This document shows positions 39,056 through 50,409 of a stretch of 64,000 nt of DNA, piece after piece (the first letter of the stretch is position 1; every line of letters starts with the position of its first letter). The stretch comes from Bacillus sp. Marseille-P3661 (lineage in GTDB: Bacteria; Bacillota; Bacilli; Bacillales; Bacillaceae_J). Position numbers and translations under genes: made by a program. Where the stretch lies: contig NZ_LT965955.1 of NCBI RefSeq assembly GCF_900240995.1, forward strand, positions 297,454 through 361,453, read 5' to 3'. The notes below the pieces were generated by a model. It ran no database searches and was not told where the DNA came from. It was given only the letters and a program-made list of their open reading frames with translations.

Positions 39056-40354
39056 GTGAAAACGAAACACAAATTTAGCTTGCAATGGAAACTTGTCGTG
39101 TTTACAACGATATTATCTATCATTACGTATAGTACAAGTGGATTATTTATTTACTTTATATACGATATGGTAAAAGATTCACTTATCATCGGGGAACAGC
39201 TTTTCACAATTATTACCTTAACATTAGGGATTATATGGTCAGCAATTCTAGCTTTTTTTGCCGCAAGATTTATCACGAACCCGCTGCAACGATTAGAAGA
39301 GGCTGTAAATAAAGCAGCCGATGGTCAAATTGATGTGGAAGTAAAAGTTTCAAAATCAGATGATGAAATTCGTTCATTAGGACTAGCGTTTAATAATATG
39401 TTAAAAAGTTTACGAACAATGGTTAATAATATCGAGGAAAACTTTGAAAGTACAAACAAAAACGTAGATTCTATCTCGAAATCGTCTTCAATAGCAGCTA
39501 TGCAAGCTGAAAACATTTCAAAAACAATTGAAGATATTGCATATGGAGCTGAGCGCTCAGCATTGGCGGTCACGTCGACTGTAGAATCGATTGATTCGGT
39601 TACACGGATTGCAGAAGAAGTTTTAAATCATACAGGTAATTCGCAAAAAATCTCAAATGAAATGGTACAATCATTAAAGAGTAGCAAAGAAGTGATTCAT
39701 TCGCTTGTTGGTGGAATTGAAAAGCTTGCAAATGATAATCAAGCGTCGTTAATCGTCGTAAAACGACTTGAGAAAAATGCAAAAGAAATTGAAAACATCA
39801 TTTCACTTGTTGGCGATATTGCAGGGCAAACTAATCTTTTGGCGCTTAATGCGTCAATCGAAGCAGCGCGTGCCGGTGACCATGGCCGTGGCTTTGCAGT
39901 TGTAGCAGAGGAAGTTCGTCAGCTAGCAGACCAAAGTGGACAAGCTGTTCAAGGCATCTCAGATTTAGTAGAAAACATTCAGCTTGAAGTGAAAAATGTA
40001 GTGCAACAAATGTTAGCGCAAGTGGAATCAGCAAACAACGAAGCTGAAAAAGGCAGTAAAACGAACGATTCTATCGAAGAAATGACGCAATCTGTTTATC
40101 AAATGGAGCAAGCAATCAAAGAAATTGCCGCACTAGCTGAAAAACAGATGGACTTAATAAAAGTCACTTCAATTGAAGCGCAGGAAGTTGCAGCAATCGC
40201 GGAAGAAACATCTGCAGGAGCAGAAGAAGTATCAGCGGGCACTCAAGAGCAAACAGCGATGATTGACGATGTGGCGTCGATCGCCGCGCAATTATCCCAG
40301 CAAGCACAAGCATTAAAGCAAACCATTCAAAAGTTTACAACAGGAGGAAAGTAA
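39056..40354 (+). CDS. methyl-accepting chemotaxis protein without an extracellular sensor domain
   Basis: GTG 39056, 6 bp after GAGGAGG, gives 432 aa; an in-frame ATG at 39032 precedes the ribosome binding site. Two N-terminal membrane helices (about 12-33 and 46-68) are joined by only some 12-15 residues, so there is no periplasmic ligand domain. A HAMP domain (about 70-122) and a long coiled-coil signalling domain follow, with the near-invariant hairpin tip [20 protein letters not shown] and [14 protein letters not shown]. Such receptors sense cytoplasmic, membrane or energy state. The stop is one base before the rpiB start, and the rpiB ribosome binding site lies in its last codons, so the two are co-transcribed. 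Confidence 0.92.
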   Translation: MKTKHKFSLQWKLVVFTTILSIITYSTSGLFIYFIYDMVKDSLIIGEQLFTIITLTLGIIWSAILAFFAARFITNPLQRLEEAVNKAADGQIDVEVKVSKSDDEIRSLGLAFNNMLKSLRTMVNNIEENFESTNKNVDSISKSSSIAAMQAENISKTIEDIAYGAERSALAVTSTVESIDSVTRIAEEVLNHTGNSQKISNEMVQSLKSSKEVIHSLVGGIEKLANDNQASLIVVKRLEKNAKEIENIISLVGDIAGQTNLLALNASIEAARAGDHGRGFAVVAEEVRQLADQSGQAVQGISDLVENIQLEVKNVVQQMLAQVESANNEAEKGSKTNDSIEEMTQSVYQMEQAIKEIAALAEKQMDLIKVTSIEAQEVAAIAEETSAGAEEVSAGTQEQTAMIDDVASIAAQLSQQAQALKQTIQKFTTGGK

Positions 40355-40355
40355 T

Positions 40356-40796
40356 ATGAAAGTAGCAATTGGCTCAGATCATGGTGGCCTTAATATTAAA
40401 GAAGAAATCAAAAATTTAATGGATGAATTAGGCATACAATACGAAGATGTAGGCTGTAATTGTTCGGATTCTGTTGATTATCCGGATTATGCGTTCCCAG
40501 TTGCCGAAAAGGTAGTTAACGGTGAAGTCGATCGCGGAATTTTAATTTGCGGCACAGGCATTGGAATGTCAATTGCAGCAAATAAAGTAAAAGGCATCCG
40601 TTGTGCGTTAGCGCATGATGTTTTCAGTGCTAAGGCAACACGTGAACACAATGACAGCAATATCCTTGCAATGGGTGAGCGCGTGATTGGACCAGGAGCA
40701 GCCCGTGAAGTGGCCAAAGCATGGTTAACGACCGAATTTCAAGGCGGCCGCCATGCAAATCGTATCGGAAAAATTGCCGATTACGAGTCAAAATAG
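40356..40796 (+). CDS. rpiB: ribose-5-phosphate isomerase B
   Basis: The 146-aa enzyme interconverts ribose-5-phosphate and ribulose-5-phosphate. Motifs are KVAIGSDHGGLNIKEEI, CNCSDSVDYPDYAFP, the active-site Cys in ILICGTGIGMSIAANK, and EHNDSNILAMGERV. It is the RpiB/LacAB family type, unrelated to RpiA. Start ATG 40356 follows AGGAGGAAAG. It corresponds to B. subtilis ywlF. A hairpin terminator follows the stop, after which a 1.5-kb repeat region separates it from ywlG. Confidence 0.94.
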   Translation: MKVAIGSDHGGLNIKEEIKNLMDELGIQYEDVGCNCSDSVDYPDYAFPVAEKVVNGEVDRGILICGTGIGMSIAANKVKGIRCALAHDVFSAKATREHNDSNILAMGERVIGPGAAREVAKAWLTTEFQGGRHANRIGKIADYESK

Positions 40797-40814
40797 ATAT
40801 AATAAGTGTGAAAG

Positions 40815-40848
40815 AGGCGGTGTGCAATATTGTACCCGCCGTTTCTTT
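40815..40848 (+). terminator. rpiB terminator
   Basis: GGCGG and CCGCC enclose an extended partial stem (GTGTGCAAT with ATTGTAC), followed by GTTTCTTT. It lies about 20 bp after the rpiB stop. Confidence 0.65.
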
Positions 40849-40971
40849 ATACATAAGGAGACATTGAAGGTTTATTCTATGTAAGAATGCTGCGGTTTAT
40901 AGGTATGTGATGGTCATTTTGAGTGCGGTTGCCTGTTTAGCGGATATCGTTTAAAACTTGGTCATTTTTGG

Positions 40972-41112
40972 CGGACATCTGATTCCTTAATTGCACCTTA
41001 TTCAAACTTTTAAGGTGCAACAAAATGAGTGGTCGTTTTAGCGGACAAAGGATCCCTAACTTACACCAAAATTAAACTTCTTAAGGTGCAACAAAAATGA
41101 GTGGTCGTTTAG
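40972..41112. repeat. 71-bp direct repeats with CGGACA boxes
   Basis: CGGACA occurs at 40972, 41042 and 41113, at 70- and 71-bp steps. The intervening units share CTTAAGGTGCAACAAAA and ATGAGTGGTCGTTT. They lead directly into the 368-bp tandem array and appear to be partial duplications of its left edge. Confidence 0.7.
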
Positions 41113-42270
41113 CGGACATATAATCCCTTATATACACTAAAACGATACTTTTTTGAAGTTTACCGGACATTAAGTTCGCTATTTAGCGAAAAACACCATA
41201 AATTGTGGTTAAATCGATGAAATAGCGTATTATATGTCCGTGAAACTTTTAAAAACAGCATATTAGGCTAATATAACGGCCTTGATGTCCGGTAAAATTG
41301 GCGCAGATGCGACACCGTGATTTTAACGCAATCAATGGACTAAATTGGGGCGGGAAACCCGAGATTTTGCCACAAATAATGCGCGTGCGACCGTGAAGTA
41401 TTGGACTGGGCCTAGCAATAACCGTTTGGAATATGTAATAGTACAAGTTGTGATGTACAACAAATGATTGGTAGTTTTAGCGGACATATAATCCCTTATA
41501 TACACTAAAATGATACTTTTTTGAAGTTTACCGGACATTAAGTTCGCTATTTAGCGAAAAACACCATAAATTGTGGTCAATTTGATGAAATAGCGTATTA
41601 TATGTCCGTGAAACTTTTAAAAACAGCTTATTAGGCTAATATAACGGCCTTGATGTCCGGTAAAATTGGCGCAGATGCGACACCGTGATTTTAACGCAAT
41701 CAATGGACTAAATTGGGGCGGGAAACCCGGGTAATTGCCATTAAATAACGACCCTGGTGTCCGTTATAGAATTGGGCTAGGCCCAGCAATATCCTTTGGC
41801 ATATGAATTAGTACAAGTTTAAAGGCGCACAACTGATTGGTCATTTAGCGGACATATAATCCCTTATATACACTAAAATGATACTTTTTTGAAGTTTACC
41901 GGACATTAAGTTCGCTATTTAGCGAAAAACACCATAAATTGTGGTCAAATCGATGAAATAGCGTATTATATGTCCGTGAAACTTTTAAAAACAGCTTATT
42001 AGGCTAATATAACGGCCTTGATGTCCGGTAAAATTGGCGCAGATGCGACACCGTGGTGATTCGAACGCAATCAACGGCATTAATCTCCAGCTAAATTGCC
42101 GCAGGCACGACACCCGGGCAATTGCCACAAATAACGGCCCTGGTGTCCGGAAAAATAGGCCACAGGCTCGACGCAGTGCCTTGTAACACAATAAAAAGCA
42201 TTAATTTTTCAAAAAAACTAATGTAGCCACAAATCGTACTTTTACCAAACACAAATAACGGCCTACATGT
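41111..42270. repeat. 368-bp tandem repeat, three copies, each with a four-box GGACA element
   Basis: AGCGGACATATAATCCC begins at 41111, 41479 and 41847, two steps of exactly 368 bp. In each copy the boxes CGGACA, CGGACA, TGTCCG, TGTCCG keep spacings of 51, 71 and 51 bp (41113/41164/41235/41286; 41481/41532/41603/41654; 41849/41900/41971/42022). Between elements, the sequence AAATTGGCGCAGATGCGACACC is conserved. Further single TGTCCG boxes lie at 41758, 42144 and 42268. The third copy diverges after 42060. Short open frames in it are not convincing genes. Confidence 0.93.
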
Positions 42271-42352
42271 CCGTAAAAATTTAATTAGTTTTTAATATAC
42301 ATATAAAACAGCTAACAAAAACTCACTTGAAACAGAAAGGAAGAGAATCACT

Positions 42353-42928
42353 ATGAAGGTAGAGTTAGCTCTGCTACGAACACAACTACGTACCGTTTTG
42401 GATGACCTTCAGGCCGCGGCGTCTCTCACACAAGGTCAAATCCTCGTTGTTGGCTGCAGCACGAGTGAAGTGATTGGCGAACGCATTGGGACGGCTGGTA
42501 CGGAGGAAGTAGCGGAAACCATATTTGAAACACTGCAGCAATTTCAGAAGGAAGCGGGTGTAGCGCTTGCTTTTCAATGTTGTGAACATTTAAACCGTGC
42601 ATTAGTTGTTGAAAGCGAGACGGCAATTACTAGGCAACTAGAAATCGTTTCGGTAGTGCCAGTAAGAAAAGCAGGTGGTGCAATGGCTACGTATGCATAT
42701 AAGAGGTTTAAAAATCCAGTTATGGTAGAATATATAAAAGCGGACGCAGGTATCGACATTGGGGATACATTTATTGGCATGCATCTTAAGCATGTGGCGG
42801 TTCCGGTGAGGAGTAGTGTGAAAACCATCGGACAAGCACATGTTACGATTGCAAGAACAAGACCTAAATTAATTGGCGGGGAACGCGCCGTTTATTTCGA
42901 TACTGAATCCAACAAATCTTGTAAATAA
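42353..42928 (+). CDS. ywlG: YwlG family protein (DUF436), unknown function
   Basis: The 191-aa protein starts at ATG 42353 after GAAAGGAAGAG. It belongs to the conserved TIGR01440/DUF436 family of Firmicutes: [19 protein letters not shown] near the N terminus, [14 protein letters not shown] in the middle, and [20 protein letters not shown] toward the end. No enzymatic activity is established. Conserved Cys/His residues in CCEHLNRA hint at metal or substrate binding. It directly precedes glyA, as in B. subtilis, which keeps open a link to one-carbon metabolism. Confidence 0.88.
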   Translation: MKVELALLRTQLRTVLDDLQAAASLTQGQILVVGCSTSEVIGERIGTAGTEEVAETIFETLQQFQKEAGVALAFQCCEHLNRALVVESETAITRQLEIVSVVPVRKAGGAMATYAYKRFKNPVMVEYIKADAGIDIGDTFIGMHLKHVAVPVRSSVKTIGQAHVTIARTRPKLIGGERAVYFDTESNKSCK

Positions 42929-43042
42929 TAAAATTATTGTAGTGTTTTTCTAAAGACATATGTTACAATGGTTGTGACAAAAAAACATTCGGAAATTAGT
43001 TGTATTTTATAACAATAATTTAATAAAAGTAGGGGGATCAAT

Positions 43043-44287
43043 ATGAAACACGTACAAGCTCAAGACCAAGAAGTTTTTAAGGCGATCCAACAAGAATTAG
43101 GACGTCAACGTGACAAAATTGAATTAATTGCTTCTGAAAACTTTGTTAGTGAAGCGGTAATGGAAGCACAAGGTTCGGTTTTAACGAATAAGTATGCAGA
43201 AGGCTATCCAGGACGCCGTTATTATGGCGGTTGTGAATATGTCGATGTAGTTGAAGATTTAGCTAGAGACCGCGCGAAGAAAATCTTTGGAGCACAATTT
43301 GCGAACGTTCAACCGCATTCTGGTGCACAAGCAAATATGGCTGTTTATTTTACAATTCTAGAAACGGGCGACACTGTACTAGGAATGGATTTATCACACG
43401 GCGGACACTTAACACACGGAAGTCCAGTTAACTTCAGTGGTGTTCAGTACAATTTCGTAGCGTACGGAGTGGACAAGGATTCACACCGCATTGATTATGA
43501 TGATGTGTTAGCAAAAGCAAAAGAACATAAGCCAAAGTTAATCGTTGCAGGTGCTAGTGCATATCCGCGCGAAATTGATTTTGCGAAGTTCCGTGAAATT
43601 GCGGATGAAGTGGGCGCATACTTAATGGTTGATATGGCACATATTGCTGGACTTGTAGCGGCAGGCTTACATCCAAACCCAGTACCATATGCTGATTTCG
43701 TAACAACAACTACACATAAAACATTACGTGGACCTCGCGGCGGTATGATCTTAACGAATAACGAAGAATTCGCGAAGAAAATTGACAAAGCAATCTTCCC
43801 TGGTATTCAAGGTGGTCCATTAATGCACGTGATTTCTGCAAAAGCAGTTGCATTCGGTGAAGCACTTCAAGACAGCTTTAAAGAATATGCACAAAATATC
43901 GTGAACAATGCAAAGCGCCTTGGCGAAGCACTTCAAAAAGAAGGCATCACATTAGTATCTGGCGGAACGGATAACCATTTATTATTAATTGATGTTCGCA
44001 GCCTTGGTTTAACAGGTAAAGTAGCTGAAAAAGCATTAGATGATGTTGGCATTACAGCTAATAAAAACACAATTCCATTCGATCCAGAAAGCCCATTTGT
44101 GACAAGTGGTGTACGTATCGGTACTGCTGCTGTTACAAGCCGTGGTTTTGGATTAGAAGAAATGGATGAAATTGCAGCAATCATCGCGTTAACATTAAAG
44201 AACACTGAAGATGAGGAAAAATTACAAGAAGCTGCAAAACGTGTAGAAACGTTATCGAAGAAGGTTCCTTTATATCCAAATCTTTAA
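43043..44287 (+). CDS. glyA: serine hydroxymethyltransferase
   Basis: The 414-aa PLP enzyme converts serine and tetrahydrofolate to glycine and methylene-tetrahydrofolate, supplying one-carbon units to purine and thymidylate synthesis. The Schiff-base Lys226 lies in [14 protein letters not shown]. Other motifs are [38 protein letters not shown] and [13 protein letters not shown]. Start ATG 43043 follows AGGGGGAT. A TGTTACAAT extended -10 lies at 42961-42969 without a good -35. Length and order (ywlG-glyA-upp) match B. subtilis. Confidence 0.97.
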   Translation: MKHVQAQDQEVFKAIQQELGRQRDKIELIASENFVSEAVMEAQGSVLTNKYAEGYPGRRYYGGCEYVDVVEDLARDRAKKIFGAQFANVQPHSGAQANMAVYFTILETGDTVLGMDLSHGGHLTHGSPVNFSGVQYNFVAYGVDKDSHRIDYDDVLAKAKEHKPKLIVAGASAYPREIDFAKFREIADEVGAYLMVDMAHIAGLVAAGLHPNPVPYADFVTTTTHKTLRGPRGGMILTNNEEFAKKIDKAIFPGIQGGPLMHVISAKAVAFGEALQDSFKEYAQNIVNNAKRLGEALQKEGITLVSGGTDNHLLLIDVRSLGLTGKVAEKALDDVGITANKNTIPFDPESPFVTSGVRIGTAAVTSRGFGLEEMDEIAAIIALTLKNTEDEEKLQEAAKRVETLSKKVPLYPNL

Positions 44288-44303
44288 TTGAATCGTATTT
44301 AAC

Positions 44304-44336
44304 GGGGAAGATATCGTATGCTGTCTTCTCTTTTTT
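44304..44336 (+). terminator. glyA terminator
   Basis: GGGAAGA (44305-44311) pairs with TCTTCTC, with a 12-nt loop, followed by TTTTTTG, about 20 bp after the stop. Confidence 0.65.
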
Positions 44337-45461
<1,125 letters not shown>

Positions 45462-45476
45462 TTGGAGTGAATATCG

Positions 45477-46628
45477 ATGTCAAAACGAATTAAAGTGTTA
45501 ACGACTTTTGGTACAAGACCTGAGGCGATTAAAATGTGCCCGCTTGTACTTGAACTAGAAAAGCGTTCTGACCAATTTGAATCCATTGTAGCGGTAACAG
45601 CGCAGCATCGCCAAATGCTCGATCAAGTCTTACAAATTTTTAATGTAAAACCTGATTATGACTTAAACATCATGAAAGATCGCCAAACATTGATTGATGT
45701 GACAACAAGAGGACTAGAAGGCTTGGACGCGGTAATGAAGGAAGTTCAGCCGGATATCGTGCTTGTACACGGTGATACAACAACTACTTTTATTGCGAGT
45801 CTGGCAGCATTCTACAATCAAATTGCAGTTGGACATGTCGAGGCGGGGCTAAGAACGTGGAACAAATACTCTCCGTTTCCTGAAGAAATGAACCGTCAGT
45901 TAACTGGTGTTATTAGCGATCTACATTTTTCACCAACAGATAAAGCCTATGAAAACTTAGTGCAGGAAAATAAAAATCCTGAAAGTATTTTCATTACAGG
46001 AAATACAGCAATTGATGCGCTGAAAACGACAGTTAAAGACGACTATAGTAATGAAGTGCTTGAAAAAGCCGCAAGCAAAGGCCGCTTAGTACTTGTTACC
46101 GCTCATCGCCGTGAAAATCTTGGACAACCAATGCGCAATATGTTCAATGCAATCCGCCGCATTGTTGAAGAGCATGACGATGTGCAAGTTGTATATCCGG
46201 TCCATTTAAATCCGGCCGTGCGAGAAATTGCCCAAGAAATACTTGGAGGGAATGAGCGGATTCATTTGATTGAACCGCTTGATGTAATTGACTTCCATAA
46301 CTTTGCATCACGATCATACTTAATACTGACTGATTCGGGCGGCGTCCAAGAAGAAGCGCCTTCATTAGGTGTACCAGTTCTTGTGCTGCGTGATACAACA
46401 GAACGCCCTGAAGGTATTGAAGCAGGTACATTGAAGCTTGCAGGAACAGAGGAAGAAGATGTATACCGCTTAGCGAAAGAGCTGTTAACAGATTCTGCTG
46501 CGTATGAAAAAATGGCACAGGCGTCTAATCCGTATGGAGATGGCAAAGCATCTGCTCGAATTGCTGAAGCTATTCGTTATCATTTTAAACAAACAGACGA
46601 GCGCCCAGCGCCATTCACAGTTAAATAG
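45477..46628 (+). CDS. mnaA: UDP-N-acetylglucosamine 2-epimerase (non-hydrolysing)
   Basis: The 383-aa enzyme interconverts UDP-GlcNAc and UDP-ManNAc, supplying the linkage unit of wall teichoic acids. Motifs are KVLTTFGTRPEAIKM at the N terminus, VHGDTTTTF, HVEAGLRTWNKYSPFPEE, the VTAHRRENLG loop and DSGGVQEEAPSLGVPVLVLR in the C-terminal half, which bind the UDP-sugar. Start ATG 45477 follows GGAGTG. It is 15 bp after upp, as in B. subtilis (mnaA/yvyH). A hairpin terminator follows, then a 1.3-kb repeat region. Confidence 0.95.
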   Translation: MSKRIKVLTTFGTRPEAIKMCPLVLELEKRSDQFESIVAVTAQHRQMLDQVLQIFNVKPDYDLNIMKDRQTLIDVTTRGLEGLDAVMKEVQPDIVLVHGDTTTTFIASLAAFYNQIAVGHVEAGLRTWNKYSPFPEEMNRQLTGVISDLHFSPTDKAYENLVQENKNPESIFITGNTAIDALKTTVKDDYSNEVLEKAASKGRLVLVTAHRRENLGQPMRNMFNAIRRIVEEHDDVQVVYPVHLNPAVREIAQEILGGNERIHLIEPLDVIDFHNFASRSYLILTDSGGVQEEAPSLGVPVLVLRDTTERPEGIEAGTLKLAGTEEEDVYRLAKELLTDSAAYEKMAQASNPYGDGKASARIAEAIRYHFKQTDERPAPFTVK

Positions 46629-46647
46629 ATATAGGTTGATTTTAGTA

Positions 46648-46688
46648 AGGCTCATTTTTGGAGACATCTTCCAAGGATGGGCTTTTTT
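46648..46688 (+). terminator. upp-mnaA terminator
   Basis: GCTCAT (46650-46655) pairs with ATGGGC (46677-46682), with an inner TTGGA/TCCAA helix, followed by TTTTTTG. It starts about 20 bp after the mnaA stop. Confidence 0.75.
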
Positions 46689-46751
46689 GTGTGAGCGGCA
46701 ACTGTTGGTGCAAATTTATCTGGTGCAGTTAGTCATAAGATAGGGACTCCA

Positions 46752-47822
46752 CATAAATGCCGTAAACCGTCCGTTTCGCTTATAAACTGCTAATTTGGAT
46801 TAGAAATGAGTAGAATCCGCTTAGAAGTCATGAAATTCGGATTATAAACTCAGTATTCCGACTAGAAATCTGTGAACTCCGCTTACAAACTGCATAAACA
46901 AACAATTGGAATGACGCAGAACGGCTATAGCGAGTACAACCTGCGCGGGAGAGTCCGGTCAAATGATAAAGTGAATTTACTGCCGGTTATAAATGTTGTG
47001 AAAAGCGTGAATTTCAACGCTTTGCTGTAGAGTGTGATAGCTAATGCACCAATTAGCTAGAAAGATTCAATGCGTGGCGAATTTTATAACCAATAAACAG
47101 CAGTACATTCACTAAAAGAAAATCTGAGATTAAGATCAGAACTCTTCATAAATGCCGTAAACCGACCGTTTCGCTTATAAACTGCCAAATTGGATTAGAA
47201 ATGAGTAATATCCGCTTATAAATCATGAAATTTGGATTATAAACTCAGCATTCCGACTAGAAATCTGTGAACTCCGCTTACAAACTGCATAAGCGAAAAC
47301 TGGAATGACGCAGAACGGCTATAGCAAGTACAACCTGAGCGGGAGAGTCCAGCTCAACTGATAAAGTGAATCTACTGCCGGTTATAAATGTTGAGTTAAG
47401 CGTGAATTTCAACGCTTTGCTGTAGAGTGTGATAGCTAATGCACCAATTAGCTAGAAAGATTCATTGCGTTGCGAATTTTGTAACCAATAAACAGCAGTA
47501 CATTCACTAAAAGAAAATCTGAGCTTAAGATGAGAACTCTCCATAAATGCCGTAAACCGACCGTTTCGCTTATAAACTGCAAAATTTGGATTAGAAATGA
47601 GTAAACTCCGCTTATAAATCATAGAATTTGGATTATAAACTCAGCATTCCGACTAGAAATCTGTCAACTCCGCTTACAAACTGCAAGAGCGACAAGTCAA
47701 TTGAGATTAACCAGTATGGCTATAGCGAGTGCAACTTGAGCGGGAAAGTCCAGTCAAATGATAAAGTGAATCTACTGCCGGTTACAAATGTTGTGAAAAG
47801 CGTGAATTTCGCTAGTAAACGC
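46752..47822. repeat. 395-bp tandem repeat, 2.7 copies
   Basis: CATAAATGCCGTAAACC begins at 46752, 47147 and 47542, two steps of exactly 395 bp. The first third of each unit holds about six degenerate boxes of 20-22 bp (pattern TCCGCTTATAAACTG, alternating with GGATTAGAAAT). The middle holds a reading frame tail starting NGYSEYNL and ending VKSVNF. The last third is AT-rich. The third copy stops near 47822. The frame tail is interrupted in copy 2. The 245 bp after the array up to 48067 holds only a GGTCAGGCACC fragment (48029-48039). Confidence 0.93.
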
Positions 47823-48067
47823 TGTCTGATGGAGTAGTAGCAATAATAATTAAGCTCTTCCAAAACTAAAACCTCTACAAAATATTCAAACCCCACCACC
47901 TTTCTTGCATTAAAATCCCAAATTTGCAAATAATACCACAGTATAAAGAAATGAATATCATTCATAAATTCACACAAATTCAATGGGCGTTAACATCCAC
48001 CCACATAATTTAATGCATCACCGCACCGGGGGTCAGGCACCATTAATACAGAAAGGTGGTATTTTTT

Positions 48068-50335
48068 GTGACATACAAGGCAATAAAAATACTAGCTTTT
48101 TCGATAATAGTATTTGGTAATACTTTTCCAATAACGAGTTTTGCTGAAATACAGAAAGTTGATATCAATATTAAAGTAGATCCTGCACCGATACATCCGC
48201 AAAAGTATATAGTCGAGGTAAATGATTCTACTATAATAGAAGAAATTAAATCAAAATATTCTGGAATTAAAATTAATGAACAGTTTAACACACTTTTTAA
48301 TGGTATTTCGATTACGGCCAATGAAAAGGTGATTTCGCAGTTAGAAAATCTCAATGGTGTAGTAAGCATCCATCCTGCTAATACATACGAAGTTAAACTA
48401 GATGAAAGTGTGCCGTTTATCGGTGGCGATACGATCCGAGGGATGTTCGATAAAGAGAATCAGCGCTTAACAGGTAAAGGTGTAAAAGTTGGCGTCATTG
48501 ATACTGGCGTTGATTATACGCATCCTGACTTACAAAGGAACTTTAAAGGCGGCTTTGATGTAGTGGACGATGATGAAGATCCAATGGAAACAATCAAAAG
48601 CCAGGGTGAGCCGACGCTGCATGGTACACATGTTGCCGGGATTATCGCTGCAAACGGAAAAGTAAAAGGTGTGGCGCCGGATGCAGAAGTATATGCGTAT
48701 CGTACACTAGGCCCAGGTGGTGTTGGTACTTCAGATCAAGTTATTGCGGCGATCGAAAAAGCAGTAGAAGATGGCATGGATGTGATCAATTTATCATTAG
48801 GTAGTTCAGTGAACGGACCTGATTATCCAACAAGCATTGCGCTCGATAAGGCTGTGGAAAAGGGTGTGATTGCTGTAACTTCTAATGGGAACTCAGGTCC
48901 TGGTATTTGGACGGTTGGCTCACCGGGTGCTTCGGAAAAAGCAATCTCTGTTGGAGCATCGACGCCGCCAATTGAAATCCCATTTGGAACAATCCATGCA
49001 GCGCCTGATCATACTTTTGTGTTGCAGCCGCTCCAGGGTTCTGTTCCATGGAATTTAACGAAAGACTATCAATTAGTGAACGGAGGTCTAGGTTATCCGG
49101 ACGAGATAAAAGATGCTAGAGGAAAAATTGTAGTCATTCAGCGTGGCGAGATTACTTTTACAGAAAAAGTGAAAAATGCATACGAAAAGGGTGCGGTTGC
49201 TGTCTTAATTTACAATAACGAAGATGGTATCTTTCCTGGCGGATTGGAAGAGAACATCGACATACCGGCAGTTGCACTAACAAAAAAAGACGGTGAGCTG
49301 TTAGTAAAGCATCTAAAAAAAGGCGACCAATGGTTTGCAACGAAGATGCGCAAAATAACCGATCGTTTAGCGGCCTTTAGCTCACGCGGGCCAGTCACCC
49401 ATACATGGAATATAAAACCTGACGTAGTTGCTCCGGGGGTGAAAATTGATAGTACAGTGCCGGACGGCTATTTAGCTTTACAGGGAACAAGTATGGCTGC
49501 GCCACATGTTGCAGGAGCAGCGGCGCTCGTTAAACAAGCGCATCCTGATTGGACACCCGAACAAGTTAAAGCTGCACTAATGAATACCGCCAAGCAAATG
49601 TACAATGAAGAAGGGAAACAATATTCTCCGTTTGAACAAGGCGCAGGTCGTATCCAAGTAGACGACGCGGTTTCAACTAAGCTGCTTGCCTATCCAGGTG
49701 CCTTAGCTTTTGGTTCGATTAAGCCATCCAAGCATAAAGTAAATAAAAGTATCGCGTTAATTGTTGAAAATACATCAGATACTCCACAAAAAATTTCGTT
49801 TGAAATTCCAAAGCTCGAAAAAGGGCTGAAGTGGAATCTACCTTTTTCACAATATCTAGAACCGAAGGAAAAAAAGAAAATTAAAGTGGGGATAGAGGTA
49901 GATTCAACAGTTATGAAAAATGGGATATATTATGGAGGTTTAGAACTAATTTCAGAAGATAACAACATTGCACTGCCATTTTTATTTGTGATTGGTGATC
50001 CAAAGCATCCAAGAGTAATGGGGTTTTCATTTGAAAAAGAAGAGAATGATGTCGACGAGCATAGTAGTTTCAGTCGTAAGGATGATGAACGCTACAAATA
50101 TGAGTTCTACTTACCGGAAGGCGCAGATGAATTCGGAATTGCATTATTTGACCCGATAACACTTCAGTTTAAGGGATTGTTAACACAACAGCATAATGTG
50201 AAACGCGGTCATATTGAACAAACTATTGACCGAGAAAAAATTCCATTTCCAGATGGTGTTTACCGAGCGATCGTTTATGCTAGACAAAATGGGTTAGAAA
50301 CATCGCAGGAGACTGAAATTGTAATAGAGAGTTAA
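48068..50335 (+). CDS. secreted subtilisin-like serine protease (Vpr-like)
   Basis: Start GTG 48068 follows GAAAGGTGG; an in-frame GTG at 48056 lies inside it. The 755-aa protein has a signal peptide (cleavage near SFA, about residue 25) and an I9 propeptide (about 45-115, VSQLENLNGVVSIHP region). The S8 catalytic domain has Asp145 in GVIDTGVDYTH, His185 in LHGTHVAG and Ser475 in GTSMAAPHVAG. A PA insert (about 300-430) lies between His and Ser. A beta-rich C-terminal region (about 520-755) follows. This is the architecture of B. subtilis Vpr, a minor extracellular protease, but shorter than Vpr and in a different place. It is inserted between mnaA and the atp operon and bordered by repeats. 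Confidence 0.93.
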   Translation: MTYKAIKILAFSIIVFGNTFPITSFAEIQKVDINIKVDPAPIHPQKYIVEVNDSTIIEEIKSKYSGIKINEQFNTLFNGISITANEKVISQLENLNGVVSIHPANTYEVKLDESVPFIGGDTIRGMFDKENQRLTGKGVKVGVIDTGVDYTHPDLQRNFKGGFDVVDDDEDPMETIKSQGEPTLHGTHVAGIIAANGKVKGVAPDAEVYAYRTLGPGGVGTSDQVIAAIEKAVEDGMDVINLSLGSSVNGPDYPTSIALDKAVEKGVIAVTSNGNSGPGIWTVGSPGASEKAISVGASTPPIEIPFGTIHAAPDHTFVLQPLQGSVPWNLTKDYQLVNGGLGYPDEIKDARGKIVVIQRGEITFTEKVKNAYEKGAVAVLIYNNEDGIFPGGLEENIDIPAVALTKKDGELLVKHLKKGDQWFATKMRKITDRLAAFSSRGPVTHTWNIKPDVVAPGVKIDSTVPDGYLALQGTSMAAPHVAGAAALVKQAHPDWTPEQVKAALMNTAKQMYNEEGKQYSPFEQGAGRIQVDDAVSTKLLAYPGALAFGSIKPSKHKVNKSIALIVENTSDTPQKISFEIPKLEKGLKWNLPFSQYLEPKEKKKIKVGIEVDSTVMKNGIYYGGLELISEDNNIALPFLFVIGDPKHPRVMGFSFEKEENDVDEHSSFSRKDDERYKYEFYLPEGADEFGIALFDPITLQFKGLLTQQHNVKRGHIEQTIDREKIPFPDGVYRAIVYARQNGLETSQETEIVIES

Positions 50336-50409
50336 TGTTTAAATTCTTGATAGAGACTTATAAATTTTTGTTATATGTCGTATCTGTGAACATTTTCACC
50401 TAAAATTGA

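Noticed and set aside
47628-47837. Plus-strand 69-codon ORF at the end of the 395-bp array
   Set aside because: It is made of the nested boxes plus the fossil coding tail of the third repeat copy and has no ribosome binding site.
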